Shown piece after piece: positions 45,699 through 54,833 of a stretch of 64,000 bases of DNA. The DNA comes from Methylobacillus caricis (GTDB taxonomy: Bacteria; Pseudomonadota; Gammaproteobacteria; Burkholderiales; Methylophilaceae), in assembly GCF_020532705.1 (NCBI RefSeq), contig NZ_JAJAVD010000001.1, positions 1,876,311 through 1,940,310 on the forward strand. Reading direction: 5' to 3'. The translations under genes were made by a program, and so were the position numbers. The notes beneath the pieces were generated by a model that was not told the origin of the DNA, did no database searches, and saw nothing but the letters and a program-made list of their open reading frames with translations. How positions within the stretch are numbered: position 1 is the first letter of the stretch; every line of letters starts with the position of its first letter.

Positions 45699-48023
45699 TT
45701 AGAAGCGATAGCTGAATTCGTTTGAGTTGGCCACTGTATGCACCAAGTCCACAAAGGCAGAGGCTCGAACTGGATCCAATTGCTGCGTATCCTTTAATCC
45801 AACTGGTACAGCCAGTGCCAATTTTCCTTCCGAATCCTTGATCTTCTCCTTGATCAGCTTTTCCTGGCTGCCAAGGAAAGCTATCAGGGCTGCTTTCTCT
45901 TCCTTATCCGGATTCCGCGCAAACAGCACTTGGAACAGCTTGTCCACCTGGGCAGATTCACTTGCCCCAGCCTCACTAATTACTTTTCCTGCCAATGCTT
46001 GTGACCAGCCAAAGATCACGTCGCTATTGAATAAAGTGAGTGCTTGCAGTGGCGTAGTCGTCACGTCCCGCTTGCTGTGCACCTGTTGTGCATTCGCCAT
46101 GTCAAAAGTATCTAACAATGGATAAGGCACGCTACGACGGGTAAAGATATAGAGGCTGCGACGATTCCAGTCGCTGGTATCCTTGGAAACTTCCCAGAAA
46201 CGGCCCGCATTCAGGTTTGAAGGCACAGGAGGCATCACGCTAGGGCCACCCACTTTGTCTTCCAGCTTGCCTGAAGCCACCAGCAGGGAATCCCGGATCT
46301 GCTCTGCATCCAGTCGCTTCCGTGGGAATACTGCCAGCAGTTTGTTTTCAGGATCTGCCTTGTAAGCATCTTCTCGATAGTCGGATGACTGACGGTAGAC
46401 GCTAGACAACAGAATTTCCTTATGCAGTTTCTTGACGCTCCAACCTTGTTTCACGAAGTTGCTGGCAAGATATTCCAGGAGTTCCGGATTGTTAGGCTTA
46501 TCTCCTGCCCGACCAAAGTCGCTGACGGTACGGACGATGCCAGAGCCAAAGTATTGGTCCCATACACGATTGACAAAGACACGCGCTGTCAACGGGTTTT
46601 GTGGGCTGGCAATCCAGTTAGCCAAGGCAGTACGCCGTCCTGAAGAAAACGCTGTCGGGACGATCTGTGGCTTCTCGCTAGTCAGTGCCGCTGGAAAGGC
46701 TGGCTGCACTTCATCAAGCGGGTGGTCAAAAGCACCGGTGAACAACACATGGGTTGGCGGCGCATCGGCGTACCCAAGCTCAGTCATGGCAGAAATGGTA
46801 TTTGAACCCTTGGCCGGCTTGATCTTGTCGAACTTCTTCAGCTCATCATCCAGCTTTTTGTATTCAGCATACTTCTCTGCATATTCAGGCTTATAGTCTT
46901 TGGCATCTTTGCTAGCGTTATCCCTGAAGAAATTCGCCAAAATGTCATCGGTCTGGTAATCGCCATAACGATGATTGATCCAGCGGTCACGAGCAGTCCA
47001 CTGGCTATCTGGGACATAGACTTTCCTCAATGCCTCCTGTGTGTCAGCAGAGTAACGCTCAAACAAGTAAGCAATGGCTTCAGAACGGTAAGCATCAACA
47101 ATGGCTTTTTTCTTTTCGCGGATTTCCCTGGTTGCTTCTTGCCATTTAGCCTGAGCTTTTTCAAACTGGACTTCCTGAGGGCCTTTGGGGGCAGGAATGT
47201 TATCCACTGCACTTACGTTGGCAAAGAACGCCTGCAAGGCAAAGTAGTCTTTCTGGCTGATCTTGTCCGACTTGTGGTTATGGCAGCGAGCGCATTCAAA
47301 AGTAGTCCCCAGAATTGCAGTGCCTACCGTATCGGTGATGTCAGTCGTAATCTGGTATTTTCGCTGCACCAAGTCACGGGAGTTGCTATTGTCCGGGAAA
47401 CCGCGCAAGAAACCAGTAGCAACTAACGCGCTGTTATCACCAGGATAAATCTCATCACCAGCCAGTTGCTCCTTGATAAACCGGTCATATGGCTTGTCTT
47501 CATTAAAGGAGTTGATGACGTAGTCTCGGTAACGCCACATGTTGGGTCTTGTCTGGTCGCCCTGGAAACCAGAACTATCTGCATAACGTGCAAGATCCAG
47601 CCATTTGCGCGCCTGGCGCTCGCCATACTTGGGAGATGCCAGCAAACGATCCACCAGCTTCTCATAAGCATCAGGGGATTTGTCATTCACGAACGCATTC
47701 ACTTCCGCCGTAGTCGGTATCAAACCCCATGCATCAAGAGTGGCACGGCGAATGAAGGCTGCACGGCTTGCCTCGGCAGATGGCTTGATGCCCTTCTCTT
47801 CAAGCTTGGTCAGCACGAAAGCATCTATCGGGCTACGTGCCCACTTCTTTTGTTGTATTGCAGGCAATTCCGGCGCGGCCACAGGCTGCCAGGACCAATC
47901 TTTATTGGTTGACGAGGTTTTGCTCGCAGCTGACTTTACTATCTTGTCAGCATCCGCTTCCGCAGCAAGAGCACTCCCACTCAAGAACACAGCTAAAATC
48001 AAGTATCTAAAATTATGCCTCAT
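45699..48023 (-). CDS. Secreted DUF1549/DUF1553 protein with a CXXCH motif
   Basis: A 774-residue exported protein with a signal peptide (to about 20, GSALAAEA). The N-terminal half is DUF1549 (PIDAFVLTKLEEKGIKPS, then RKWLDLARYADSSGFQ) and carries a cytochrome-like motif C244, C247, H248 in FECARCHNHKSD. The C-terminal part is DUF1553 (RVFVNRVWDQYFGSGIV, SSVYRQSS, RKRLDAEQIRDSLL). It lacks the N-terminal cytochrome domain (PSCyt1) often fused in planctomycetes. Function is unknown; the CXXCH suggests haem or metal binding. First gene of a probable operon with DUF1501, under a sigma-54-like promoter 80 bases upstream. Confidence 0.88.
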   Translation of the reverse strand: MRHNFRYLILAVFLSGSALAAEADADKIVKSAASKTSSTNKDWSWQPVAAPELPAIQQKKWARSPIDAFVLTKLEEKGIKPSAEASRAAFIRRATLDAWGLIPTTAEVNAFVNDKSPDAYEKLVDRLLASPKYGERQARKWLDLARYADSSGFQGDQTRPNMWRYRDYVINSFNEDKPYDRFIKEQLAGDEIYPGDNSALVATGFLRGFPDNSNSRDLVQRKYQITTDITDTVGTAILGTTFECARCHNHKSDKISQKDYFALQAFFANVSAVDNIPAPKGPQEVQFEKAQAKWQEATREIREKKKAIVDAYRSEAIAYLFERYSADTQEALRKVYVPDSQWTARDRWINHRYGDYQTDDILANFFRDNASKDAKDYKPEYAEKYAEYKKLDDELKKFDKIKPAKGSNTISAMTELGYADAPPTHVLFTGAFDHPLDEVQPAFPAALTSEKPQIVPTAFSSGRRTALANWIASPQNPLTARVFVNRVWDQYFGSGIVRTVSDFGRAGDKPNNPELLEYLASNFVKQGWSVKKLHKEILLSSVYRQSSDYREDAYKADPENKLLAVFPRKRLDAEQIRDSLLVASGKLEDKVGGPSVMPPVPSNLNAGRFWEVSKDTSDWNRRSLYIFTRRSVPYPLLDTFDMANAQQVHSKRDVTTTPLQALTLFNSDVIFGWSQALAGKVISEAGASESAQVDKLFQVLFARNPDKEEKAALIAFLGSQEKLIKEKIKDSEGKLALAVPVGLKDTQQLDPVRASAFVDLVHTVANSNEFSYRF

Positions 48024-48102
48024 TGGACGATCCCTTAATTAACGGATAATCAGCATTTCGAAATCGCTCGAAACTACTGGAATTAAATCGCCCAAGTCTT
48101 CA

Positions 48103-48117
48103 GCATTTATTGTGCCA
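48103..48117 (-). promoter_or_regulatory. Sigma-54 type promoter of the DUF1549/DUF1553-DUF1501 operon
   Basis: On the minus strand: TGGCAC-AATAA-ATGC. The -24 box is perfect (preceded by T), the -12 box has one change; GG and GC are ten bases apart. The GC is 80 bases before the ATG at 48023. Confidence 0.7.
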
Positions 48118-48409
48118 ACACGAAAAAGCACAACACAAATCAAATAACCTATTGATTATATTTGCAAAATAAAAATTCCTCCTTTTGAGATGCTGAATAC
48201 TCTCAGCCACCGATGCTGGAGCAACAACAGAGAAAAGTGTGTGAGCTGTTGATGTGAAAACATGCTGGAAAATTTTCCATTCAAATGCTTCTGCACGATA
48301 TTCATACAACTGACCCATAATCAGCAGGGCTTGGCGTAAAAAGTGTTCAAAATCAAACACACATATGGGAGACAGGCGGACTTGACGCCTTTTCCGCCCT
48401 GACTGATCT

Positions 48410-48425
48410 GGGTACGATTTTTGCT
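48410..48425 (+). promoter_or_regulatory. Possible sigma-54 type promoter of the RND efflux operon
   Basis: GGGTAC-GATTT-TTGCT: perfect -12 box, -24 box with two changes from TGGCAC, GG (48411-48412) and GC (48423-48424) ten bases apart. The same GGTAC variant occurs at the cytochrome b561 site. It lies 86 bases before the ATG. Confidence 0.5.
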
Positions 48426-48509
48426 GTTCACTTCCGTCCTTCACCCAGAAGGCATCAAGAATCATTCGTTGCAGATATTCAGTAAGAAATATCGGAGTCA
48501 AGCTCAATT

Positions 48510-51500
48510 ATGTGGATAGTCAATATTGCCCTTCGCCGGCCCTATACTTTTATAGTGGCTGCGCTACTCATTGTGTTGTCCACACCCTACGTACTGCGCA
48601 ACATGCCCACGGACATTTTTCCTTCCATCAACATTCCGGTCATTGCCATCAGTTGGTCTTATAACGGCCTGTCCGCACGTGAAATCGCTGACCGCATTAC
48701 CAATCCGACCCTACGCGGCCTCAACCAGACAGTAGAAGATGTCGAACATACCGAATCTATCTCGATTTCCGGCCTGTCGATTAGCAAGATTTTCTTTCAG
48801 CAGGGTACCGACATACGCTCAGCCATGGCCCAGGTGCTGTCCAATGTAACGACAGCACAGCGCTCCATGCCTCAGGGAATGCAACCAGCACAGGTTGTGC
48901 AGTATTCGGCTACAGACTTGCCACTGATACAGCTTGGCCTTTCAAGTGATACCGTGTCTGACATTGAAATTGGCGATGCCGTCAACAACTCCTTGCGCCC
49001 CAGCTTGCTCAAGATCAAAGGGGTCACCATGACCTTCCCTTACGGCAATCGTGGTCGCCAAGTGGCAGTCAACATCAACAATGCAGCACTGATGGCCAAG
49101 GGCCTGACTCCGGCTGATGTCAGCAACGCCATTGCCGCACAGACTCTTATTTTACCCACTGGCACAATCAAGCTTGGAGAGAGTCAATACGATGTCAGCC
49201 TCAATGGCGCCATCCCCAGCATTCCAAAACTGGGCGACATCCCCATACGCACGATCAATGGCAACACTATTTATGTGCGCGACGTCGCACAGGTGCGAGA
49301 CGGCTCCACCCCGCCCACCAATATCGTTCGGCAGAACGGTGAACGGGGCATTCTTGTGTCTGTGCTGAAAACTGGCGGTGCCTCTTCGCTGAATGTAGTC
49401 AACAGCGTCAAGGCTGCATTGCCAAAAGCCATGGAGACTCTTGAGGAAATCAAACTCAAGGCCATGTTTGATCAATCCTTGTTCGTCAAGGCTGCTATCA
49501 GCAATGTCGTGTTTGAAGCATTGATTGCTGCAGCGCTGACAGCAGCATTGATCCTGCTATTTTTAGGGAATTGGCAAACCACCGCAATTATTGCCGTCTC
49601 CATTCCATTGTCCATCATGTCTTCACTAATCGTCCTGCACCTGATAGGCGAAACCATCAACCTCATGACGCTGGGCGGGCTTGCACTTGCGATAGGGATT
49701 CTAGTTGACGATGCGACAGTGGAAATCGAGAATGTGGAAAGGCACATGCACATGGGCAAGCCGCCTCATCAGGCCATTCTAGATGGAGCCGCTGAAATAG
49801 CAGTCCCGGCTTTTGTGTCCACACTCTGCATCTGCATAGTGTTTGCACCCATGTTCTTTCTTGAAGGCATCACGCGTTATCTGTTTGTACCCATGGCAGA
49901 AGCCGTGATATTTGCCATGCTGGCTTCCTACATTATTTCACGCACGCTGGTGCCTACCCTCGTCATGTTCATGATGACTGCCAAGAGAAAGAGCAAACAG
50001 CCCGGCAGGCTGTGGTTGTTCAAGAGCCTGCATGAGAAATTCAACCATGGCTTTGAAACATTCCGCCACTACTATGTCAACCTGTTAAGTGCCCTGCTGA
50101 AGCGCCGTCGTAGCTTCAGCCTGCTATTTGTTTTGTTCAGCCTGCTATCGCTTGGTATCTATCCACTCCTGGGGCAAGACCTGTTTCCAGAGGTTGATGC
50201 GGGCCAGATACGCCTGCATATCAGAGCGCCATCTGGAACTCGCATAGAGGAAATGCCCAGGCTGGTCGACAAAATCGAACGCAGTATCAAGAATGTTATT
50301 CCTGCTGCTGAAATTGGTAATGTGCTGGATATTGTTGGAGGACCGTACTCACCGCGCAATACGCTCTTTGGCAATGCCGGCACCGTAGAGTCCTCAGATT
50401 CGGAAATCATGATTTCCCTGCTTGATTACAAGCGAAAACCCACCGCCAACTATATTGCCGAGCTACGTACAAAATTGCCACGCGAGTTTCCTGGTGTGGA
50501 GTTTTTCTTCCAGCCAGCCGACCAAGTCAGCCAGACACTGAATTTCGGCATTCCAGCCCCTATTGATATCCTGTTCAAGGGTAACAAAGTTGAAGAAAAC
50601 ACGATCATTGCCAATAGTTTCAGCAACAAGCTACGACAGATTCCTGGTGTTGTTGATGCCCATGTTCACCAACGCTGGAGCAAGCCTGTATTGGCACTGG
50701 AAATGGATAGAGCACGCTTGCATCAACTGGGCCTGACAGCGACAGATGTAGCACAAAACCTCATGATTTCCCTCAGTGGCAGTATGCAAACCGCCCCTGT
50801 CTACTGGCTCAATCCGGTCAATGGCAACACCTATAATATTGGTGTCAACTCGCTGGAATCTGACCTTTCCAGCATAGATGCTCTGCTGAGGACCCCGGTC
50901 AAAAGCAGCAACAGTGAACCGCAACTATTGGGAAATCTTGTCAAGATATCCCGCTCTGCACAGCAGCCCGTCGTTTCCCACTATGACGTCAACCAGGTCG
51001 TCAATGTATATGCCAGCGTACAAGGGCGCGATCTTGGCAGTGCCAGCCGCGCTATCCAGAAGCTGGTGGATGAAACTCGCGAGCAATTGCCCAAAGGGTC
51101 TGAAATTGAAATTCGCGGGCAGAGCCTCACACTGGAAAATGCTTTTATCGGGCTGGGTACCGGCCTGGTTGTGGCTATCGTGCTGGTTTATCTGCTGATT
51201 GTGGTCAATTTCCAGTCCTGGCTGGATGCCGCCATTATCATTACCGCCCTGCCTGCGGCACTGGCAGGCATTGCCTGGACGTTGTTCCTTAGCGGCACTA
51301 CGCTCAGCGTGCCCGCGCTTACTGGCATCATCATGAGCATAGGTGTGGTCACCGCCAATAGTATATTGGTGGTCTCGTTTGCACGTGCTCGGCTAGCCCT
51401 TGGCATACCACCGATTACCGCTGCCCTGGAAGCTGGCGCTACACGCTTGCGTCCTGTATTGATGACTGCTGCTGCAATGATCGTGGGCATGTTGCCAATG

Positions 51501-51689
51501 GCGCTAGGCCTGGGTGAAGGCGGTGAGCAGAATGCGCCGCTGGGCCGTGCTGTCATTGGTGGTTTGCTGTTTGCCACGGTATCTACCCTTTTGTTTGTAC
51601 CAATTGTATTTGCCAGCCTGCACCGCTTGCGCCAGTCCAGTGCCAATCACCACTCCAGTCAAATTCATTCTGAGCCAACTACGCCATGA
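48510..51689 (+). CDS. RND efflux pump, inner-membrane permease (HAE1 type)
   Basis: A 1059-residue proton-driven exporter of the AcrB/MexB-like superfamily with twelve membrane helices and two large periplasmic loops. The start MWIVNIALRRPYTF, the helix-4 acids in GILVDDATVEIENVERHM and the second-half signature GIIMSIGVVTANSILVVSFA are all family features. The pattern resembles the HAE1 (organic compound) branch more than the metal-specific CusA branch. It is followed by its adaptor (4-base overlap) and outer-membrane channel. A sigma-54-like site upstream suggests induction by the regulon described here. Confidence 0.93.
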   Translation: MWIVNIALRRPYTFIVAALLIVLSTPYVLRNMPTDIFPSINIPVIAISWSYNGLSAREIADRITNPTLRGLNQTVEDVEHTESISISGLSISKIFFQQGTDIRSAMAQVLSNVTTAQRSMPQGMQPAQVVQYSATDLPLIQLGLSSDTVSDIEIGDAVNNSLRPSLLKIKGVTMTFPYGNRGRQVAVNINNAALMAKGLTPADVSNAIAAQTLILPTGTIKLGESQYDVSLNGAIPSIPKLGDIPIRTINGNTIYVRDVAQVRDGSTPPTNIVRQNGERGILVSVLKTGGASSLNVVNSVKAALPKAMETLEEIKLKAMFDQSLFVKAAISNVVFEALIAAALTAALILLFLGNWQTTAIIAVSIPLSIMSSLIVLHLIGETINLMTLGGLALAIGILVDDATVEIENVERHMHMGKPPHQAILDGAAEIAVPAFVSTLCICIVFAPMFFLEGITRYLFVPMAEAVIFAMLASYIISRTLVPTLVMFMMTAKRKSKQPGRLWLFKSLHEKFNHGFETFRHYYVNLLSALLKRRRSFSLLFVLFSLLSLGIYPLLGQDLFPEVDAGQIRLHIRAPSGTRIEEMPRLVDKIERSIKNVIPAAEIGNVLDIVGGPYSPRNTLFGNAGTVESSDSEIMISLLDYKRKPTANYIAELRTKLPREFPGVEFFFQPADQVSQTLNFGIPAPIDILFKGNKVEENTIIANSFSNKLRQIPGVVDAHVHQRWSKPVLALEMDRARLHQLGLTATDVAQNLMISLSGSMQTAPVYWLNPVNGNTYNIGVNSLESDLSSIDALLRTPVKSSNSEPQLLGNLVKISRSAQQPVVSHYDVNQVVNVYASVQGRDLGSASRAIQKLVDETREQLPKGSEIEIRGQSLTLENAFIGLGTGLVVAIVLVYLLIVVNFQSWLDAAIIITALPAALAGIAWTLFLSGTTLSVPALTGIIMSIGVVTANSILVVSFARARLALGIPPITAALEAGATRLRPVLMTAAAMIVGMLPMALGLGEGGEQNAPLGRAVIGGLLFATVSTLLFVPIVFASLHRLRQSSANHHSSQIHSEPTTP

Positions 51690-52939
51690 CCAATATAGAA
51701 CCCGACTTGCTCGTCCAATCAGCCACGGACTCCACCCGCACATTGCGCAGCTTTGGCTGGTTTAGCCTGCTACTGATCGCTATATTGCTGGTTAGTGGAC
51801 TCCTGAGGCTCACGCTCAACGCAAAAGATGCTTCTGCATTGGAGTCAAGAACCCAGGAAACACTGCAACGCTCAGTGAATTTTGTTTACGCCAAGCCAGG
51901 CAACCTGGTCAACAATATCACCCTGCCCGCTACCTTGCGTGGTTATGCTGAAGCTGTGCTTTATGCACGCAGCAATGGCTATTTATCCGCTTGGTACAAG
52001 ACCCTGGGTGATAAAGTCAAACAGGGGGAGTTATTGGCACAGATTGATGCGCCCGAGCAAACCCAAGAACTGGCACAGGCAAGAGCCTCCCTTGACCAAG
52101 TGCAGGCCAGGCAAGCCTTGGCCCAACTGACGCAGGAACGTTGGGAAATATTACGCCAGCGCGAGTCAGTCACCCAACAGGATCTTGAAGAAAAGCGCAG
52201 CCTGCTGGCTCAGGCCAATGCTGAATTAGAAGTTGCAAGAACCACTGTCAAACGTCTGGAACAACTGGAAGATTTCAGGCGTATCACTGCGCCTTTTTCC
52301 GGAACCATTATCAGTCGCCATGTCGATTTGGGAACCTTGGTCACGGCAGGCAGCAATGAGCTATTCACATTGGCACAATCCGACAAGCTGAGGATCAGCC
52401 TTTGGGTACCGCAGGTTTATGCTAGCGGCGTCAAACAGGGGCAACAAGTCCAGATACGGCTCAATGAAATCCAGGATAAAGCCTTTATTGGCACTATCTC
52501 CCATGTATCAGGCGCGCTGGACCCGGTCACGCGCTCGCGGCAAGTGGAAATTCTGCTGCCCAACCCCACTGGAGAACTGATCCCTGGTGCATTTGTCGAT
52601 GTCGACCTGGAGTTGGTCAGCTCAGTAAAAGCATTGATAGTGCCCGCTGGCGTCCTCATCCTGGGTAAAAATGAACCTAGCATCGCAACACTCAACACAG
52701 ACAACAAAGTGGAGTTCCGCCCTGTACGATTGGGACGAGATCTAGGCAAAACCGTAGAAATCCTCAGCGGCATTTCGAAGGAAGACAGACTCATTATCAA
52801 CCCGGCTGATTCCTTGGAAGCAGATGAGACGGTATTGGCGCAAGAAATAGTCATTCAGGAAGACAAGAAAGAGGGGAAGCCTCAAAACAAAAATAGCAAC
52901 ACGGCTCCTGCTCAAACCACAGGAAACTCCAGGAGTTAA
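51686..52939 (+). CDS. RND efflux pump, periplasmic adaptor (membrane fusion protein)
   Basis: A 417-residue adaptor linking permease and outer-membrane channel. One N-terminal membrane helix (FSLLLIAILLVSGLLRL) is followed by the lipoyl/barrel-sandwich half-motifs (YARSNGYLSAWYKTLGDKVK and FRRITAPFSGTIISRHVDLG), a coiled-coil hairpin between them, and a beta-barrel domain. The C-terminal 20 residues are Lys/Asn/Gln-rich. ATG overlaps the permease stop; seven bases separate it from the channel gene. Confidence 0.92.
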   Translation: MTNIEPDLLVQSATDSTRTLRSFGWFSLLLIAILLVSGLLRLTLNAKDASALESRTQETLQRSVNFVYAKPGNLVNNITLPATLRGYAEAVLYARSNGYLSAWYKTLGDKVKQGELLAQIDAPEQTQELAQARASLDQVQARQALAQLTQERWEILRQRESVTQQDLEEKRSLLAQANAELEVARTTVKRLEQLEDFRRITAPFSGTIISRHVDLGTLVTAGSNELFTLAQSDKLRISLWVPQVYASGVKQGQQVQIRLNEIQDKAFIGTISHVSGALDPVTRSRQVEILLPNPTGELIPGAFVDVDLELVSSVKALIVPAGVLILGKNEPSIATLNTDNKVEFRPVRLGRDLGKTVEILSGISKEDRLIINPADSLEADETVLAQEIVIQEDKKEGKPQNKNSNTAPAQTTGNSRS

Positions 52940-52946
52940 GCACAGC

Positions 52947-54359
52947 ATGAAGCGTACTATACAAGCATTATTGATGCTGCTGCTGGCAGGATGTGCAGTG
53001 GGACCGGACTACCGCAAACCGCTGGCAGATATTCCTGAGACATGGCAAGAAGGCTGGCAAACAGCGCGTCCGGGCGACAGGCTTGACAAGGGATCCTGGT
53101 GGGAAATATTCGAGGATGAAGAACTCAACCGACTGGAGCAACAAGCGCTCAGCGGCAACCAATCGCTGAAAGCCAGCATTTCCAGGTTGGAACAGGCAAG
53201 GGCACTCGCGAAAATTTCCCGTGCCGCTTACCTCCCCACAATAGATCTCGGTATTGTGGCCACGCGCACGCAACCATCAGCCAACAGGCCCAATAACGCC
53301 CGCAATGCCAGCGTTTCAACCAACATCCAGACCAATCTTAATCCCGTATTTACTGCTGCTTATGAAGTCGATCTATTTGGGCGTATTTCGAGAGAAATAG
53401 AATCTGCCGCAGCCAGCCAGCAACAAATTGAGGCTGACTTGGAGAATATCAAGCTGTTGCTGGCAGCTGATATAGCTGCCAATTACTTCAACCTATCCGC
53501 ACAGAATGCAGAAATTCAGGCGTTGGAAGAAATCCTGGAAATACAGAAAGGCATCGTGGAGCTGATCCGTTTCCGCGAGGAGAATGGTATCGCCTCAAAG
53601 TTGGACAGCCTTCAACAGGAAACCCTTTTGAACAGCACCCAAGCCCAACTCAGCCTGTTAAAAAGCCAGCGCGATAGAACCGTGCATGCGTTAGCAACAC
53701 TGGTCGGGGTGCCCGTAGCAAAATTCACGGTCAATAGTTCCCCTCTGCCAGCAAGTATTCCAGCCGTACCACTGGACTTGCCTGCCCATGTCCTGGAAAG
53801 ACGTCCAGATATTGCGGCAGCCGAACGCGCAGTCGCTGCGGCCAACGCACAAATCGGTATAGCAAAAGCAGCCTGGTTTCCAAATCTAAGATTAACTGCC
53901 AGCCGGGGCTGGCAAAGCAACCAATTGAATAACCTGCTTGATGCTCCCAGCATTGTATGGTCGCTGGGGCTGGCGCTAAGCCAGACCATATTTGATGGCA
54001 ATCGCAATGTGGCAAGGGTTGATTTTGCCAAGGCGGGGCACGAGCTGGCCGCATCAAATTACAGGCAAACCGTATTGCTCGCACTACAGGAAGTCGAAGA
54101 TGGGTTGAGTACGGATACAGCACTGACAGATGCAGCAGAAAGCAATTTGAGCGCAGAGCGCGCCTCATCCCAAGCTGCAGAGATTATTGAACACCAATAC
54201 AAGAATGGCCTAGCTACATCTTTCGAGCTATTTATTGCAAGGAAATCTCAGCTTGAAAATCGCAGATTGGTACAGCAGATTACAGGCCAGCAGCTGATTA
54301 ATACGGTCTATCTGATCAAGACTCTGGGAGGAGGGTGGCAGACGCTCCCACCCTCGTGA
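52947..54359 (+). CDS. RND efflux pump, outer-membrane lipoprotein channel (NodT family)
   Basis: A 470-residue TolC-like outer-membrane factor. The lipobox LLLAGCAVGPDY places the lipidated cysteine at about residue 16. The repeated OEP structure is visible, with paired motifs such as YEVDLFGRISREIESAAAS and LERRPDIAAAERAVAAANAQ. It completes the three-gene efflux operon. No regulator gene is adjacent. Confidence 0.93.
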   Translation: MKRTIQALLMLLLAGCAVGPDYRKPLADIPETWQEGWQTARPGDRLDKGSWWEIFEDEELNRLEQQALSGNQSLKASISRLEQARALAKISRAAYLPTIDLGIVATRTQPSANRPNNARNASVSTNIQTNLNPVFTAAYEVDLFGRISREIESAAASQQQIEADLENIKLLLAADIAANYFNLSAQNAEIQALEEILEIQKGIVELIRFREENGIASKLDSLQQETLLNSTQAQLSLLKSQRDRTVHALATLVGVPVAKFTVNSSPLPASIPAVPLDLPAHVLERRPDIAAAERAVAAANAQIGIAKAAWFPNLRLTASRGWQSNQLNNLLDAPSIVWSLGLALSQTIFDGNRNVARVDFAKAGHELAASNYRQTVLLALQEVEDGLSTDTALTDAAESNLSAERASSQAAEIIEHQYKNGLATSFELFIARKSQLENRRLVQQITGQQLINTVYLIKTLGGGWQTLPPS

Positions 54360-54408
54360 ATCCCCTGCCTTATAGCTCCAGCATCAGGTAAATGATGAAC
54401 AGAGAGGA

Positions 54409-54825
54409 CTAAGTTTTGTTTTCGCTTTCGGTAGTAAGCTCTGATTTTGCTTCATTGGTCACAGCACCTTCTTTCGATGCCTCGGCTGCGCTTGATGCTG
54501 CTGGTTTATTGGCAGCTTTCGCTCTTGGCTTACGCGATGTCCTGGGCTTGGCGGTAGTCTTTTTTTCCTCAGTTTCTCCAGCCGGCTTGGACTTTCTGGT
54601 GCTGACAGGTTTGGCATCAGAGTTTTTTGCCTTGGCAGGTGCCTTTCTTCGGCTGGAAGGAGTCTTGGGTTTCGCTGTGGCGCTAGGCTCAGCTTTGATA
54701 GCTGTTGCCTTGTCTGATTTATCACTATCAATCACATCGTTTACCACTTTGCTTAAAATGCGTTTGCCAGCGACAACTGCAGCAGCCAATGCAACCTTCT
54801 TGACGATATCTTTGAAAATTCCCAT
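54409..54825 (-). CDS. Histone H1-like Lys/Ala/Pro-rich small protein
   Basis: A 138-residue protein with a short hydrophobic/basic N terminus (MGIFKDIVKKVALAAAVVAG) and a low-complexity tail rich in Lys, Ala, Pro, Ser and Thr (SSRRKAPAKAKNSDAK, KPRTSRKPRAKAANK). Such tails bind nucleic acid or polyanions in bacterial histone H1-like proteins, but composition alone proves little. The start at 54825 has a suitable ATG; the frame is open six codons upstream. It lies eight bases after the SPOR-domain gene, so it belongs to the birA-coaX transcript. Confidence 0.6.
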   Translation of the reverse strand: MGIFKDIVKKVALAAAVVAGKRILSKVVNDVIDSDKSDKATAIKAEPSATAKPKTPSSRRKAPAKAKNSDAKPVSTRKSKPAGETEEKKTTAKPRTSRKPRAKAANKPAASSAAEASKEGAVTNEAKSELTTESENKT

Positions 54826-54833
54826 ACAGACTC

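Larger units (their letters stand above)
48024..48509. other. Divergent intergenic region between the DUF1549/DUF1553 operon and the RND pump
   Basis: About 490 bases between two divergent operons. It holds one sigma-54-like promoter facing each way (48103-48117 minus, 48410-48425 plus) and a long-spaced inverted repeat CAACAG...CTGTTG around 48225-48250. A 135-codon minus-strand frame (48100-48507) covers most of it but resembles no family and would include both promoters, so I do not treat it as a gene. Confidence 0.55.

Noticed and set aside
33587..48023. Idea that the accessory region is a prophage or transposon
   Set aside because: No integrase, transposase, terminal repeats, tRNA-flanked attachment site or phage structural gene is visible; only the composition shift in the TonB receptor hints at transfer.
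48100..48507. 135-codon minus-strand frame between the DUF1549/DUF1553 gene and the RND permease gene
   Set aside because: No family likeness, composition not protein-like, and it would span two promoter-like sites; more likely a regulatory region.
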